Part shown: positions 52,527 to 60,800 of the stretch, piece after piece | Position numbering within the stretch: the stretch's first letter is position 1 | Layout: each line of letters begins with the position of its first letter | Source: Phascolarctobacterium sp. | GTDB lineage: Bacteria > Bacillota > Negativicutes > Acidaminococcales > Acidaminococcaceae | Assembly: GCA_017467905.1 (NCBI GenBank) | Contig: JAFUKD010000007.1 | Location: 110,904 to 174,903, forward strand | Direction of reading: 5' to 3' | DNA length: 64,000 bases | The notes under the pieces: generated by a model | What the model saw: the letters and a program-made list of their open reading frames with translations, nothing else | Databases searched by the model: none | Told to the model about the DNA's origin: nothing | Position numbers and translations under genes: made by a program

Positions 52527-54125
52527 ATGGGCAAGTTAATTAAAGGTGTCAATGATTTAGAAACTTTATATCCTGATTTAGCTTTAGAATGGGATTATGA
52601 AAGTAATGATAAAAATCCAGGAGAGTATCTTTATAGCACAGATAGAAAAGTAGGATGGATTTGTAGCATCTGTAAAACAAAATGGGTTACAGAAATAAGA
52701 CATAGAACACAAAGGAAGACTGGTTGTCCGGAATGCGCAAAGAAGTTAAGAGGTCAACTTAAGCATAAACACGCTCTGAAAAATAGTGGTTCAATAACAG
52801 ATTTGTTGTTACTAAATGAATGGGACTATGAGAAGAATGTAAAAAGCCCTACAGAATATACTCCTTGGTGTAATAAAAGTGTTTATTGGATATGTTCCAA
52901 ATGTGGCTATCGATATAAAGCAAAAATTAGTAATCGTGCTAATGGTAAGGGGTGTGCATGTTGTGCTAATTTGGTAGTTGTAAAAGGTGTGAACGACTTA
53001 GCTACTACCCATCCTAAATTGGCTTCAGAATGGCATCCTATAAAAAATGGCGATTTGACTCCGGAAAAAGTAACTTATGGTAAAGGGAAAAAGGTTTGGT
53101 GGGTATGTCCAGAAGGACATGAATATCTAGCTACTATTCTACATAGGAGTCATGGAACTAATTGCCCTGTTTGCAATTCTGGAAGACAAACATCTTTTGC
53201 TGAACAAGCTGTTTATTTCTACATTAAGAAGCTTTTTAGTGATGCAATCAGCAGATATACTGGTATTTTCGACAATGGAATGGAGTTGGATATTTATATT
53301 CCTTCCATAAAACTTGCTATTGAGTATGATGGAGAAGCTTGGCATAAATCTGAAAAGGTAGAACGTGAAAAAGAAAAATATCGTATTTGCAGAGAAAATG
53401 GCATTAAATTATTGAGGTTAAAAGAAAAAAGAAGTGATACTGATATACATACAGCAGATGATGTTTGGAACATCACTGGTAATGGTCCTATGTATGAACG
53501 TAAGAATCTTGCACTGCTAATTAGGTTGTTATTAGACCGTTTAGATCCTCTTTCTAATTTTTGGACAAGAAAAAGAATAAGCGATTTACATAGTCCAATA
53601 GATGTTGATATTGATCGTGATGAGATGGAAATTCGTGCTTATATGACAAAATTAAACAATAATTCATTAGAAGAATTATTTCCAAAAATCGCTAAAGAGT
53701 GGCATCCAACAAAGAATAAATCCGTAAAACCAAATCAAGTAAAAAAAGGAAGTACTGCAAAGTATTGGTGGCTCTGTTCTGTTTGCAATAATGAATATAT
53801 GGCTTCTGTATATCACAGAACTTCGGGAACTGGTTGTCCCAAGTGTGGTGCTAAAAGAAGTGCAGCCAACAGAAGAAGAAAAGTTTATATGATTGATATG
53901 AACACAAATGAGATACTGAAGACATTTGAGTCTATTGTGGATGCTGCACAATATATGAACTTTAGGTCTAGTAGTAATATTACTAGCGTATGTAAGGGAA
54001 AAAGGCTACATGCTGGTGGATATTTATGGCGTTATGAGGGTGAGGCTTTTATTATTAACCAAAATTGTGGGAAGGAAAAAGGAGAAACATATGTATTGCA
54101 AGAATTGTGGGAAGATAATTCCTGA
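52527..54125 (+). CDS. Multi-zinc-ribbon (DUF4379-like) PD-(D/E)XK nuclease with NUMOD1-like tail
   Basis: 532 aa, AT-rich, not resembling neighbouring core genes. Four treble-clef/zinc-ribbon units of the DUF4379 kind (each HPxLAxEWxxxKN...WxC..C...CPxC) at about residues 10-75, 90-145, 155-216 and 385-441. Between units 3 and 4 lies a Vsr/DUF559-like PD-(D/E)XK region: FAEQAV, MELDIYIP (Asp about 255), IEYDGEAWH and KLLRLKEK. The C-terminus (about 455-508; VYMIDMNTNEILKTFESI, then AGGYLWRYEG) looks like the NUMOD1 DNA-binding motif of homing endonucleases. A sequence-specific DNA endonuclease of mobile or defence type is likely. TATAAT at 52478-52483; GAGGGTG before the ATG. The last 35 bp overlap the next gene. 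Confidence 0.75.
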   Translation: MGKLIKGVNDLETLYPDLALEWDYESNDKNPGEYLYSTDRKVGWICSICKTKWVTEIRHRTQRKTGCPECAKKLRGQLKHKHALKNSGSITDLLLLNEWDYEKNVKSPTEYTPWCNKSVYWICSKCGYRYKAKISNRANGKGCACCANLVVVKGVNDLATTHPKLASEWHPIKNGDLTPEKVTYGKGKKVWWVCPEGHEYLATILHRSHGTNCPVCNSGRQTSFAEQAVYFYIKKLFSDAISRYTGIFDNGMELDIYIPSIKLAIEYDGEAWHKSEKVEREKEKYRICRENGIKLLRLKEKRSDTDIHTADDVWNITGNGPMYERKNLALLIRLLLDRLDPLSNFWTRKRISDLHSPIDVDIDRDEMEIRAYMTKLNNNSLEELFPKIAKEWHPTKNKSVKPNQVKKGSTAKYWWLCSVCNNEYMASVYHRTSGTGCPKCGAKRSAANRRRKVYMIDMNTNEILKTFESIVDAAQYMNFRSSSNITSVCKGKRLHAGGYLWRYEGEAFIINQNCGKEKGETYVLQELWEDNS

Positions 54126-54993
54126 AAATGATAAGTTTTGTGGAAACTGTGGTGCTCCAGTTGGTTATCAAATAAGTAGAGAACATAAAGAGAAAGCCTT
54201 TTGGAGACATGGTTGGTTCACTATACTTATGCTCTTTATGTGCTTTCCTGTTGGTGTGATTTTAGTTTTTATCAATCATCCAAGTGTGGTAAAAACTTTC
54301 TTTATGTTTTTGCTTGGATTGATAGTGCTGTGTTTTGTTTTAGTTGGCTTTGATGGATGTTCATCTAATGTTATGAAATCTGTGCCATATAAATCAGAGC
54401 AAACACAGGTGGAATCAGATGCTGGCAGTACAAGCGAAAAGAAAAAATATATTAACGAGAAACAAAAGAGAAATTCTGCGACAAGTAAAGTTATAAAAGA
54501 ACCTGTTGGAAAGCCTGACCAAATTTATTTTGCTTATAAACTTTACGATTATAAGGTGGCTTATAATAAAGCAGATAATAATTTACAGAAATCTGCGGTG
54601 CGCGGTAGGCAAGTTGAATTTCTAAAGCAGTATTTTCCTAATAATAAGTTTGAAAACTGGATAGGAAAGGTGAAAGAAATTAATTCAGTTGAAAATGGAA
54701 ATTTTGCTAGTATTGAAATTGAGTGTAGAGTAGATGATATGGTTTTTGGTGTTGCTACAGAAAGGTTTAATATCAAGCTGTCTGGTAAACAAACTTTAAT
54801 TGATGCTAATAGTCCGCTTTATAATGTAGTTTTTAATTTGCAAAAAGGAGATACTGTAGAGTTTTCTGCTTTCGTAATTCCAAATAAAGAAAGTGGTTTG
54901 TATTTAGATAACTGGGTTTCTGAAATGTTATCTGTAGAGAAGCCGGAGTTTATTGTGCAGTTTACTGATATTAAAAAAGTGGATGGTTATTAA
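54091..54993 (+). CDS. Zinc-ribbon membrane protein
   Basis: 300 aa from ATG 54091 (AAAGGAG upstream; the longer frame from 54010 is inside the nuclease gene). Starts with a zinc ribbon MYCKNCGK...FCGNCGAPVG, then two hydrophobic helices (about residues 38-90), a Ser/Lys-rich linker and an approximately 170-residue C-terminal domain that contains YKVAYNKADNNLQKSA and several beta strands. Many zinc-ribbon membrane proteins of this plan exist in Firmicutes without known function. Overlap with the nuclease gene implies co-expression. Confidence 0.7.
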   Translation: MYCKNCGKIIPENDKFCGNCGAPVGYQISREHKEKAFWRHGWFTILMLFMCFPVGVILVFINHPSVVKTFFMFLLGLIVLCFVLVGFDGCSSNVMKSVPYKSEQTQVESDAGSTSEKKKYINEKQKRNSATSKVIKEPVGKPDQIYFAYKLYDYKVAYNKADNNLQKSAVRGRQVEFLKQYFPNNKFENWIGKVKEINSVENGNFASIEIECRVDDMVFGVATERFNIKLSGKQTLIDANSPLYNVVFNLQKGDTVEFSAFVIPNKESGLYLDNWVSEMLSVEKPEFIVQFTDIKKVDGY

Positions 54994-55079
54994 GATAAAA
55001 GGAGATACTTGCATAGATAGGATGTTGAGAGTGCCTACATAACTCTAAGTTACTACATACTGAGTTAGCAGAGTAACTA

Positions 55080-55108
55080 TTGTGTTTATCAATAATAAGT
55101 GGTAAAAT
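55080..55108 (+). promoter_or_regulatory. Promoter of the type I antitoxin RNA
   Basis: TTGTGT (55080-55085), 17-bp spacer, TAAAAT (55103-55108). Predicted start near 55115 gives an RNA of about 80 nt up to the terminator. Confidence 0.55.
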
Positions 55109-55114
55109 ATAGAT

Positions 55115-55196
55115 ACCAAAGGCAATGGTTGTGTAGCAAGACTGACACGCAAAAAAAGTAAAAACCTCGGAGCGGCAACTCCGAGGTTTTTTGTTT
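55115..55196 (+). ncRNA. Predicted antitoxin RNA of a par/Fst-like type I toxin-antitoxin locus
   Basis: Carries AAAGGCAATGGTT (55118-55130) and ACTGACAC (55141-55148). The same two words recur in + orientation at 55278-55290 and 55302-55309, the complement of the toxin start region. The RNA can therefore pair with toxin codons 4-7 and with the bases just before the start codon. It ends at the terminator shared with the convergent toxin mRNA, exactly the plan of RNA II in par of plasmid pAD1. Confidence 0.7.
55161..55196. terminator. Bidirectional terminator shared by antitoxin RNA and toxin mRNA
   Basis: 12-bp perfect stem (55161-55172 with 55179-55190), A-tract on the left and T-tract on the right, so it stops transcription from both sides. 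Confidence 0.85.
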
Positions 55197-55211
55197 TGGG
55201 CTAGCTGTGTG

Positions 55212-55301
55212 CTATAGATTTCTGTCTAACCACTTGCAAATATAGTTACCAGCTATACTTGCCATAACAGAAATAAAAAAGGCAATGGTTACTTCTATCA
55301 T
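55212..55301 (-). CDS. Predicted type I toxin: 29-aa membrane peptide
   Basis: Begins MIEVTIAFFISVMAS and ends YICKWLDRNL: one hydrophobic helix with a charged C-terminal WLDRN tail, the form of Fst/Ldr-like membrane toxins. ATG at 55301 has GGAGG 7 nt upstream. A promoter lies at the right spacing and the mRNA ends at the shared terminator facing the antitoxin RNA. Too short for common gene callers. I recall similar small ICKWLD proteins in gut Firmicutes but cannot verify. Confidence 0.7.
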   Translation of the reverse strand: MIEVTIAFFISVMASIAGNYICKWLDRNL

Positions 55302-55342
55302 ACTGACACCTCCTTCCTGCTGGAAAGAGTCACAGCCCTGTA

Positions 55343-55371
55343 ATTATAGCAAATTTGGACACTTTAGGCAA
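55343..55371 (-). promoter_or_regulatory. Promoter of the type I toxin mRNA
   Basis: Minus strand: TTGCCT (55371-55366), 17-bp spacer, TATAAT (55348-55343) with extended -10 TG. Start near 55336 gives a 35-nt leader. Confidence 0.7.
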
Positions 55372-55407
55372 ACCAGTGATGTGCGTAAAGATATAGATAA
55401 AAAATTA

Positions 55408-55447
55408 CCCCCTTCAGTCAGCTACGCTGACAGCTTCCCCAGAGGGG
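55408..55447. repeat. Palindromic repeat unit, variant with GTCAGCTACGCTGAC core
   Basis: CCCCTTCAG left and CAGAGGGG-type right end pair; the inner stem is GTCAGC/GCTGAC instead of GCAAC/GTTGC, so the position of pairing is kept while the bases differ. Confidence 0.7.
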
Positions 55448-55476
55448 AAGCCTAACCTGCGAACGAACGTAAGCTG

Positions 55477-55521
55477 TCCCCTTTGGGGAAAGTGGCGCAA
55501 CGAAGTTGCGACGAAAGGGGA
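55477..55521. repeat. Palindromic repeat unit with GCAACGAAGTTGC core, copy 2
   Basis: Same sequence as 52110-52154, inside the right direct repeat. Confidence 0.8.
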
Positions 55522-55534
55522 ATGCAGTAACGAT

Positions 55535-55550
55535 TGTTTCACGTGAAACA
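55535..55550. promoter_or_regulatory. parS centromere site, right copy
   Basis: Second perfect TGTTTCACGTGAAACA, 3367 bp from the first. Confidence 0.85.
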
Positions 55551-55590
55551 TTTTGTAGAGGGGGACATGGGGTTATAAAAAAATTTAGGA

Positions 55591-55605
55591 AGTAGTTGTG
55601 TGGGT
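55591..55605 (-). repeat. 15-bp inverted copy of the left outer stem (52240-52254)
   Basis: AGTAGTTGTGTGGGT here is the exact reverse complement of 52240-52254. Together with the parS direct repeats it outlines the islet 52.1-55.6 kb. The remaining 55606-55698 holds imperfect inverted repeats (CCCACAAC; ATTTTCTC with GAGAAAAT) and no gene. Confidence 0.6.
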
Positions 55606-55698
55606 AAAGAAATCTTATAAACAATAAACCAAGCCCACAACATTTTCTCAAATGCTATGAAATTTCCTAACGAAAGCAGAGAAAATTTCAATAATGTA

Positions 55699-55707
55699 TG
55701 TTATAAT
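55699..55707 (+). promoter_or_regulatory. Extended -10 promoter element upstream of the DUF2156-type gene
   Basis: TGTTATAAT with TATAAT at 55702-55707, no clear -35. Predicted start near 55714, only about 8 nt before the ATG at 55722. Confidence 0.5.
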
Positions 55708-55721
55708 AATCTCGGTGTATT

Positions 55722-56636
55722 ATGTGTTTAGATGTATTAGGGGGTCTTTTTATTTTAGAATTTAAACCTGTAACATTGGCGCAGAAGCCTCTGTTTGAAA
55801 GTTATTTATCTGCACCTGGACAACGCGGAAGCGAATGTGCTTTTTCTAATTTATTCGTTTGGCGCGATTGCTACAATATATTCTGGTGCGTTTCTCATGG
55901 ATTTTTAATCATCAAGGTTAAACGCAACGAAGTTGATTTCTTTTTGCAACCCTTTGGCGGCAAGGACGAGGACTTGCCTCTCTTGATGGAAGAGCTAAAA
56001 GAGTATCACGGCGGCAAGCCTTTTAGATTGCATGGTGTTTACGAATGTACCAAGGAACGTTTAAACAGAATGTTCCCCGGTTTGGAATTTGAAGACGACA
56101 GGGATAATTGGGATTACGTTTACCTGCGCGAAAAGTTAGCAACACTTTCCGGTCGTAAGTATCATGGTCAAAAAAATCACTATAATGCTTTTAAGAAGGC
56201 TAATCCTGATTTTGTGTACGAACCCATCACTGATGCCAACAAGGCAGAATGTCTTGCCTTTGGCGAAAAATGGTGTGATGATAGAATTGAAGAAGATCCT
56301 ACTTTGATTTGCGAAAAGTATGCTATGCAGCAGGCTTTCAGCAATTTTGATGCCCTGGAGCTGCGCGGTGGTGCCATCCGTATTAATGGTAAGATAGAAG
56401 CCTTTAGCTTTGGCAAGAAAATTAACGAAGATACTGCAGTGCTCCACGTTGAAAAGGCTAACCATGAAATCCGTGGTCTTTACACTGCCATCAACAAGGA
56501 ATTTGCTGCTCATGCTTGGGAAGATGTAGTTTATCTGAACAGGGAAGAGGATATGGGCGTTGAAGGCTTGCGCAGGGCGAAGGAGTCTTATCATCCGGAG
56601 TTTATGTTCAAAAAATACAGCGTTGTTATTAGCTGA
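55722..56636 (+). CDS. DUF2156 / phosphatidylglycerol lysyltransferase-like (GNAT-fold) protein
   Basis: 304 aa in the open frame. LEFKPVTLAQKPLFESYLS at the start, ECAFSNLFVWRDCY, SGRKYHGQKNHYNAFKKANP and AWEDVVYLNREEDMGVEGLRRAKESYHPEFMFKKY at the end are typical of DUF2156 proteins related to the MprF catalytic domain, here without membrane segments. It may transfer an aminoacyl group, substrate unknown. Start is uncertain: ATG 55722 has no Shine-Dalgarno and almost no leader; AGGGGG at 55738-55743 would serve an ATT at 55752. An Eis-like acetyltransferase follows 8 bp on. Confidence 0.8.
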   Translation: MCLDVLGGLFILEFKPVTLAQKPLFESYLSAPGQRGSECAFSNLFVWRDCYNIFWCVSHGFLIIKVKRNEVDFFLQPFGGKDEDLPLLMEELKEYHGGKPFRLHGVYECTKERLNRMFPGLEFEDDRDNWDYVYLREKLATLSGRKYHGQKNHYNAFKKANPDFVYEPITDANKAECLAFGEKWCDDRIEEDPTLICEKYAMQQAFSNFDALELRGGAIRINGKIEAFSFGKKINEDTAVLHVEKANHEIRGLYTAINKEFAAHAWEDVVYLNREEDMGVEGLRRAKESYHPEFMFKKYSVVIS

Positions 56637-56644
56637 GGTATGCT

Positions 56645-57820
56645 ATGACTTTTAGAGTTGTAAACGAAGCACGCATGAACCAAGTCATGGATTTGTGGGA
56701 TTACTGCTTCGAGAAAAAGGATGACCCTTTTTACCAATGGTATTTTAGCGAATACTGTGGTAAGGATAATATGGTTATTGGTGGCTTTGACGAGCAGGAC
56801 AAACTGCAAAACATGCTTCACCTTAACCCCTATATGTTAAACCTGCGTGGCAAACAGCAGCTGACACCCTACATTGTGGGGGTTGCTACTGCTCCCGAAG
56901 CAAGGGGCAGGCATTTGTTCCGCCCGCTTTTGGAAACTGCATTTGAAGTGCTGCGCTCTCAGGATTTTCCCTTTGCCTTGCTGATGCCTATTTACGCAGG
57001 CATTTATTTGCCTTATCAGTTTAGCTTTTGCTATTATCGTCACAAGTACGATATGGAGCTGGAAAAATTACAGCTTAGCAAATTGGGCAGCGATTTGCCG
57101 GTGGCAAGGGTGGCGCTTAATAAGGAAGTGCTTGCGCCTATTTATCAGAATGTTACCCAAGCTTGGAATGGTGCGCCGGTGCGTACTGATTTCCAGTGGA
57201 ATAAGCTTTTGAGGGTACATACTTTAGAAAAGGTACAGTGCGCTGTGGTTTATGAAGGGAATGTTCCTGCTGGTTACATGCTTTATAAATTGCAGGACGG
57301 AGCCTTTAATGTTCTTGAGCTGATGGCGCAGGGTTGTGCGGCGCGTAACCGCTTGCTGCAATTTGCCGCTGCTCATAAAAGCGAAGCCAAGCATTTTACC
57401 TGGTTGGCAGAGCCGTGGGACAAAACTTATTTGAGTTTTGCAGACCACAACGCCAGTGGAAGACTACAGCCCTTTATGATGGCACGCTGTTTGGATGCAC
57501 GCTTGGCATTGGCAGAGCTTCCTGTTGCTGATGATATGGAAGAAAACAGTGTGGTGCTGCTTCTGACAGATAATATTATTGAAAGAAACAATCACCTGCT
57601 GAAGCTGAAAACTGCTCCCGGCAAGCTGGAAGCGGTAAGCACCTTGGATAATGAGGAGGTTACTATGGATATGGGAGCCTTCACCCAATTATACTTTGGC
57701 GTCTTTACTGCGACGGAGCTGGCACAAGCAGGCAAGCTTAAAGTTCATAATACAGAAAAGCTTTCTGTATTAGATAGATTATTCCCCAAATGTCATAATT
57801 ATATTAATGAATATTTTTAA
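56645..57820 (+). CDS. Eis-like GNAT N-acetyltransferase
   Basis: 391 aa: N-terminal GNAT domain with acetyl-CoA loop IVGVATAPEARGRHLFRPLLE, a second GNAT-like domain, and a C-terminal sterol-carrier-like segment ending near FTQLYFGVFTATEL, the three-part Eis plan. Eis enzymes acetylate aminoglycosides or protein lysines; the natural substrate here is unknown. Paired with the DUF2156 gene, also a GNAT fold, as seen in other Firmicutes. Confidence 0.85.
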   Translation: MTFRVVNEARMNQVMDLWDYCFEKKDDPFYQWYFSEYCGKDNMVIGGFDEQDKLQNMLHLNPYMLNLRGKQQLTPYIVGVATAPEARGRHLFRPLLETAFEVLRSQDFPFALLMPIYAGIYLPYQFSFCYYRHKYDMELEKLQLSKLGSDLPVARVALNKEVLAPIYQNVTQAWNGAPVRTDFQWNKLLRVHTLEKVQCAVVYEGNVPAGYMLYKLQDGAFNVLELMAQGCAARNRLLQFAAAHKSEAKHFTWLAEPWDKTYLSFADHNASGRLQPFMMARCLDARLALAELPVADDMEENSVVLLLTDNIIERNNHLLKLKTAPGKLEAVSTLDNEEVTMDMGAFTQLYFGVFTATELAQAGKLKVHNTEKLSVLDRLFPKCHNYINEYF

Positions 57821-57850
57821 TAACCTCAAAAAAACTTGGAGGCTGGTGTA

Positions 57851-60800
57851 ATGAGTATGATTAGAAGAATTTTTGTGGAAAAGAAGGATGCTTTTGCTGT
57901 TGAAGCACATGGTCTTTTGGCGGACCTGCGCAACAATCTGGGCATGACAGGCTTGGAGAACATTCGTATGATGAACCGCTACGATGTTATGGGCCTGAGC
58001 GACGAAGAATTTGCAATGGCAAAAAAATTAGTTCTTTCTGAACCTCCTGTGGACAGCGTGCTGGAAGAAGAACTGCCTGTTGCTGAAGGCAGCCATGCTT
58101 TCGCAGTAGAGCTGCTGCCCGGTCAATACGACCAACGTGAAAATTTTGCTGAACAATGTATTCAGCTGATTACTCAAAAAGAGCGCCCAATGGTTGCTGC
58201 TGCTAAAGTGTATGTTCTGGAAGGCAACCTTACTGAGGATGAAGTTGCTAAAATCAAAGCTTACTGCATCAACCCCATTGAAGCACGCGAAGCAGAGTGG
58301 GGCAAGCCGGAAACCTTGGTAAGCACCTGCGAAGAACCTGCTAAGGTTGCGCGTGTTGCCGGCTTCCTGACCATGACTCGCGAAGAAGCAGAAGCTATGC
58401 GCAAGGAAATGGGCTTGGCAATGAGCTTGGAAGATTTGCTGTGGTGCCAACAATACTTTAATGAAGAAAAACGCGAACCGACTATTACTGAAATTCGCGT
58501 ATTAGATACTTACTGGTCTGACCACTGCCGTCACACCACCTTCATGACTCAAATTGAAGATGTAGAGATTGTACCCGGAACTTATACCAAACCGGTACAA
58601 GAAGCTTACGATAAGTACATGGCTGCTCGTGATGGCGTGTATGGCGAAAACACTGAGCGCCCTGTAACCTTGATGGATATCGCAGTTATCGGTATGAAGA
58701 AGCTGCGCAAGGAAGGCAAGCTGGCTGATTTGGATGAATCCGAAGAAATCAATGCTTGTTCCATCGTTGTACCCATCGAAGTGGATGGCAACACCGAAGA
58801 ATGGCTGGTAATGTTCAAGAACGAAACCCACAACCATCCGACAGAGATTGAACCCTTCGGTGGTGCAGCAACCTGCTTGGGCGGTGCAATCCGTGACCCG
58901 CTTTCCGGTCGTTCCTATGTCTATCAAGCAATGCGCGTAACCGGTGCTGCTGACCCCCGCGTTCCCGTTTCCGAAACTATCGAAGGCAAGCTGCCCCAAC
59001 GTAAAATTACCATTGGTGCAGCTGCAGGCTACAGCTCCTACGGTAACCAAATTGGTTTGGCAACTGGCCACGTTCAAGAATACTATAACGATAAATTCGT
59101 AGCTAAGCGTATGGAAATCGGCGCTGTAATTGGTGCTGCTCCCCGCAGTGCAGTTCGTCGTGAACGCCCTGCTGCCGGCGATATTGTTGTACTTCTTGGT
59201 GGTCAAACCGGTCGTGACGGCTGCGGCGGTGCAACCGGTTCTTCCAAAGAACATACTGTAGATTCCTTAATGAGCTGCGGTGCAGAAGTACAAAAGGGTA
59301 ACCCGCCCACTGAACGTAAAATTCAACGCTTGTTCCGCAATCCGGAAGTTACTGCAATGATTAAACGCTGCAACGACTTTGGTGCAGGCGGCGTATCCGT
59401 TGCTATTGGCGAATTGACCGATGGTCTTGTAATTGACCTGGATAAAGTTCCGAAAAAATACGAAGGCTTGGACGGCACAGAGCTTGCTATTTCCGAATCC
59501 CAAGAACGTATGGCAGTTGTAATCGAAGCTGCTAATAAAGAAGCCTTCATTAAATTTGCTGATGATGAAAACCTTGAAGCTACTGTTGTAGCAGAGGTGT
59601 CTGCTGACCCGCGCTTGGTTATGTACTGGAGAGGGGATAAGATTGTAGATTTGTCCCGCGCTTTCCTCGATACTAACGGCGTGGCACAACACACCAGCAT
59701 TGTAGTTGAAGACACTAAGGCTGACAACGTATTCGATAAAGTTCCTACCGAAGTTGCAGAAGCTAAGGACATTAAGGCTGCTTGGCTGGGTAACTTGGCA
59801 CGTCTTAACGTTTGCAGCCAAAAAGGTTTGAGCGAACGCTTCGATAGCACTATTGGTCGCGGTACTGTAATGATGCCCTTTGGCGGTAAAACTCAAATTA
59901 CCCCGTCCGAAGGTATGGTGGGCAGAATCCCCGTACTCCACGGCACTACCACTGCTGCTTCCGTAATGGCTTGCGGCTACAATCCGGAAGTTGCAATTTG
60001 GAGTCCGTTCCACGGCGCAATGTACGCTGTTGTAGAATCCGTAGTTCGTGCAGTAGCATTGGGGGCTGACCCGGCAAAGCTGCGCTTGACTTTACAAGAA
60101 TACTTCCCCAAACTGAACAACACTTCTGCTTGGGGCTTGCCCTTCGGCGCGCTCTTAGGTGCCTTCACTGCTCTTGATGCATTGGAGCTGCCTGCAATTG
60201 GCGGTAAAGACAGTATGTCCGGTACCTTTATGGACAAAACTGTTCCGCCCACCTTGGTATCCTTTGCTGTAGGCGTAATCGACGGCAACAAAGCAGTTTC
60301 TGCAGAATTCAAGGAAGCAGGCAACGAAGTTATCTTCCTGTCCTGCCCTCGCGACAATGCAGAAGTATTCGACTTCGCTGCACTGCGCAAAAACCTTACC
60401 GCAGTTCACGCAGCAATGGAAGCTGGCAAGATTAAGGCTGCAGCAGCAGTTAAGGACGGCGGCATTGCAGCTCTTGTAACTACTATGTGCTTGGGCAACC
60501 AATTAGGCTTTGAATTTATTAAACCCTTCCGTGATACCGATAGCCTCTTTACCCTGCAACCGGGCGGTATGGTGCTTGAACTGGCTAAAGGCGTAGAACC
60601 GGAAGAAGTCTTTGACGGTTTGGAGTATATGCTCCTTGGTCACACCACTGCAAATGCAGGCGTAGCAATCAACGACGTTGTGATTACCGAAGCAGAAGCA
60701 AAGGCTTCCTATATGGAAACTCTCCAAGGAATTTTCCCCTACAAGCTGGCAGATGTAGAAGAGCCTGCGGATATTGCGCAACCTCTTTACAAAGCAGAAC

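Larger units (their letters stand above)
55452..55553 (+). repeat. 102-bp exact direct repeat, right copy (carries parS)
   Basis: Identical to 52085-52186 at an offset of 3367 bp. A palindromic unit (55408-55447) directly precedes this copy only. Confidence 0.95.

Noticed and set aside
55418..55651. 77-aa minus-strand ORF across the right direct repeat
   Set aside because: Runs through palindromic repeats and parS, without a ribosome binding site; not a gene.
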